Assembly (NCBI GenBank): GCA_022013235.1
Contig: JAKLQR010000226.1
Coordinates: forward strand, 1 to 5,782
DNA length: 5,782 nt
Reading direction: 5' to 3'
Source: Thermodesulfovibrionales bacterium
GTDB lineage: Bacteria; Nitrospirota; Thermodesulfovibrionia; Thermodesulfovibrionales; SM23-35
Part shown: piece after piece, positions 5,306 through 5,782 of the stretch
Numbering within the stretch: position 1 is the stretch's first letter
How the letters are laid out: every line of letters starts with the position of its first letter
Notes under the pieces: generated by a model
What the model was told of the DNA's origin: nothing
What the model saw: the letters and a program-made list of their open reading frames with translations, nothing else
The model's database searches: none
Made by a program: the position numbers and the translations under genes

Positions 5306-5782
5306 GTGGAAAGAGAAAAAGTCTCGGTAACAATCATAACGTACAATGAGGAGGATAATATCCGGGCCTGTCTCGATAGCATCTCGTGGGCAGATGAAAT
5401 CGTTGTTGTTGACTCCGGCAGCAACGATAAGACTGCCAAAATATGTAAAGAATATACTGAACAGGTATTTTTTAATGCATGGGAGGGAATGAAGGAGCAG
5501 AAGGAATTTGCGGTAAACAAGGCTACCCATACCTGGATCCTCAGCCTAGATGCAGATGAGCGGGTGACCGAAGACCTGAGGCATTGCATCCTGAAAGAAC
5601 TACAAAATCCTGAGCACGACGGGTATCGTTTCCCGAGACAAAATTATTTTCTTGGCAAATGGCTGAAACATGGAGGATGGTATCCCGACCATGTTCTGCG
5701 GTTATTCAGGAAGGATAAAGGGTATTTCGGGGGGATCAACCCGCATGACAAGGTTATTATAGAAAACGGGTCAGTGGCGAAC
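5306..5782 (+). CDS. Family 2 glycosyltransferase, WaaE/KdtX-like, N-terminal 159 residues (runs off the right edge)
   Basis: Inverting GT-A glycosyltransferase using a nucleotide sugar, probably acting on the cytoplasmic face of the inner membrane. The frame is open to the window end. Numbered from the GTG at 5306: the nucleotide-binding strand VSVTIITYNEE (6-16), the DSGSND turn (36-41), and the metal-binding DAD (82-84) in WILSLDADERVT, which is typical of the subgroup that adds glucose to the LPS inner core (WaaE/KdtX-like). A WEGMKEQKEFA segment (59-69) and the later RLFRK...FGG...PHDKV region (132-150) also fit this subgroup. The upstream ATG at 5300 would add only two residues and has no room for its ribosome-binding site. 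It follows the exporter gene by 47 bases. Together with MsbA it suggests core oligosaccharide or related glycolipid assembly; donor and acceptor cannot be read from sequence. The C-terminal part, including any membrane anchor, is outside the window. Confidence 0.9.
   Translation, partial: MEREKVSVTIITYNEEDNIRACLDSISWADEIVVVDSGSNDKTAKICKEYTEQVFFNAWEGMKEQKEFAVNKATHTWILSLDADERVTEDLRHCILKELQNPEHDGYRFPRQNYFLGKWLKHGGWYPDHVLRLFRKDKGYFGGINPHDKVIIENGSVAN

Overview
The window is a densely coded stretch of a Gram-negative bacterial chromosome, roughly half G+C by eye, with no mobile elements, RNA genes, CRISPR arrays or gene-free stretches above about 45 bases. Six genes and two half-operons diverge from a 22-base intergenic gap at 2722-2743. 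Outer-membrane style genes (a DUF3108 secreted protein, an MsbA-type exporter, a WaaE-like glycosyltransferase) point to a didermic organism. Frequent AGG/AGA arginine codons, ATA isoleucine codons and the style of the proteins remind me of Nitrospirota or deep 'delta-proteobacterial' lineages, but that placement is an impression, not a result.

Leftward (minus strand) operon, read from 2721 down to 1: hisA, hisF (overlapping hisA by 7 bases), a small DUF167/YggU-family gene, and the first 269 codons of serS, which runs off the left edge. HisA and HisF catalyse consecutive steps of histidine biosynthesis (ProFAR isomerisation, then cyclisation to IGP and AICAR). SerS charges tRNA-Ser. HisF carries an extra segment of about 29 residues in the loop after beta-strand 5, on the active-site face of the barrel. 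HisH, the glutaminase partner of HisF, is not in the window although it commonly lies beside hisA.

Rightward (plus strand) operon, from 2744 to the right edge: a DUF3108 protein with a signal peptide, an MsbA-like ABC exporter with all nucleotide-binding motifs intact, and the first 159 codons of a family-2 glycosyltransferase resembling LPS-core enzymes. The spacing (34 and 47 bases) and shared envelope theme suggest one transcription unit for lipid A-core or other glycolipid assembly and export.

The main points for a second look are the HisF insertion, the very tight divergent promoter region where a perfect TATAAT for hisA lies inside the DUF3108 coding start, the start codon of the glycosyltransferase (GTG 5306 is better placed than ATG 5300), and three near-identical short palindromes built on TTCAGG/CCTGAA. 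I found no clear evidence of an undescribed multi-gene system; most of the window is ordinary housekeeping and envelope biosynthesis.
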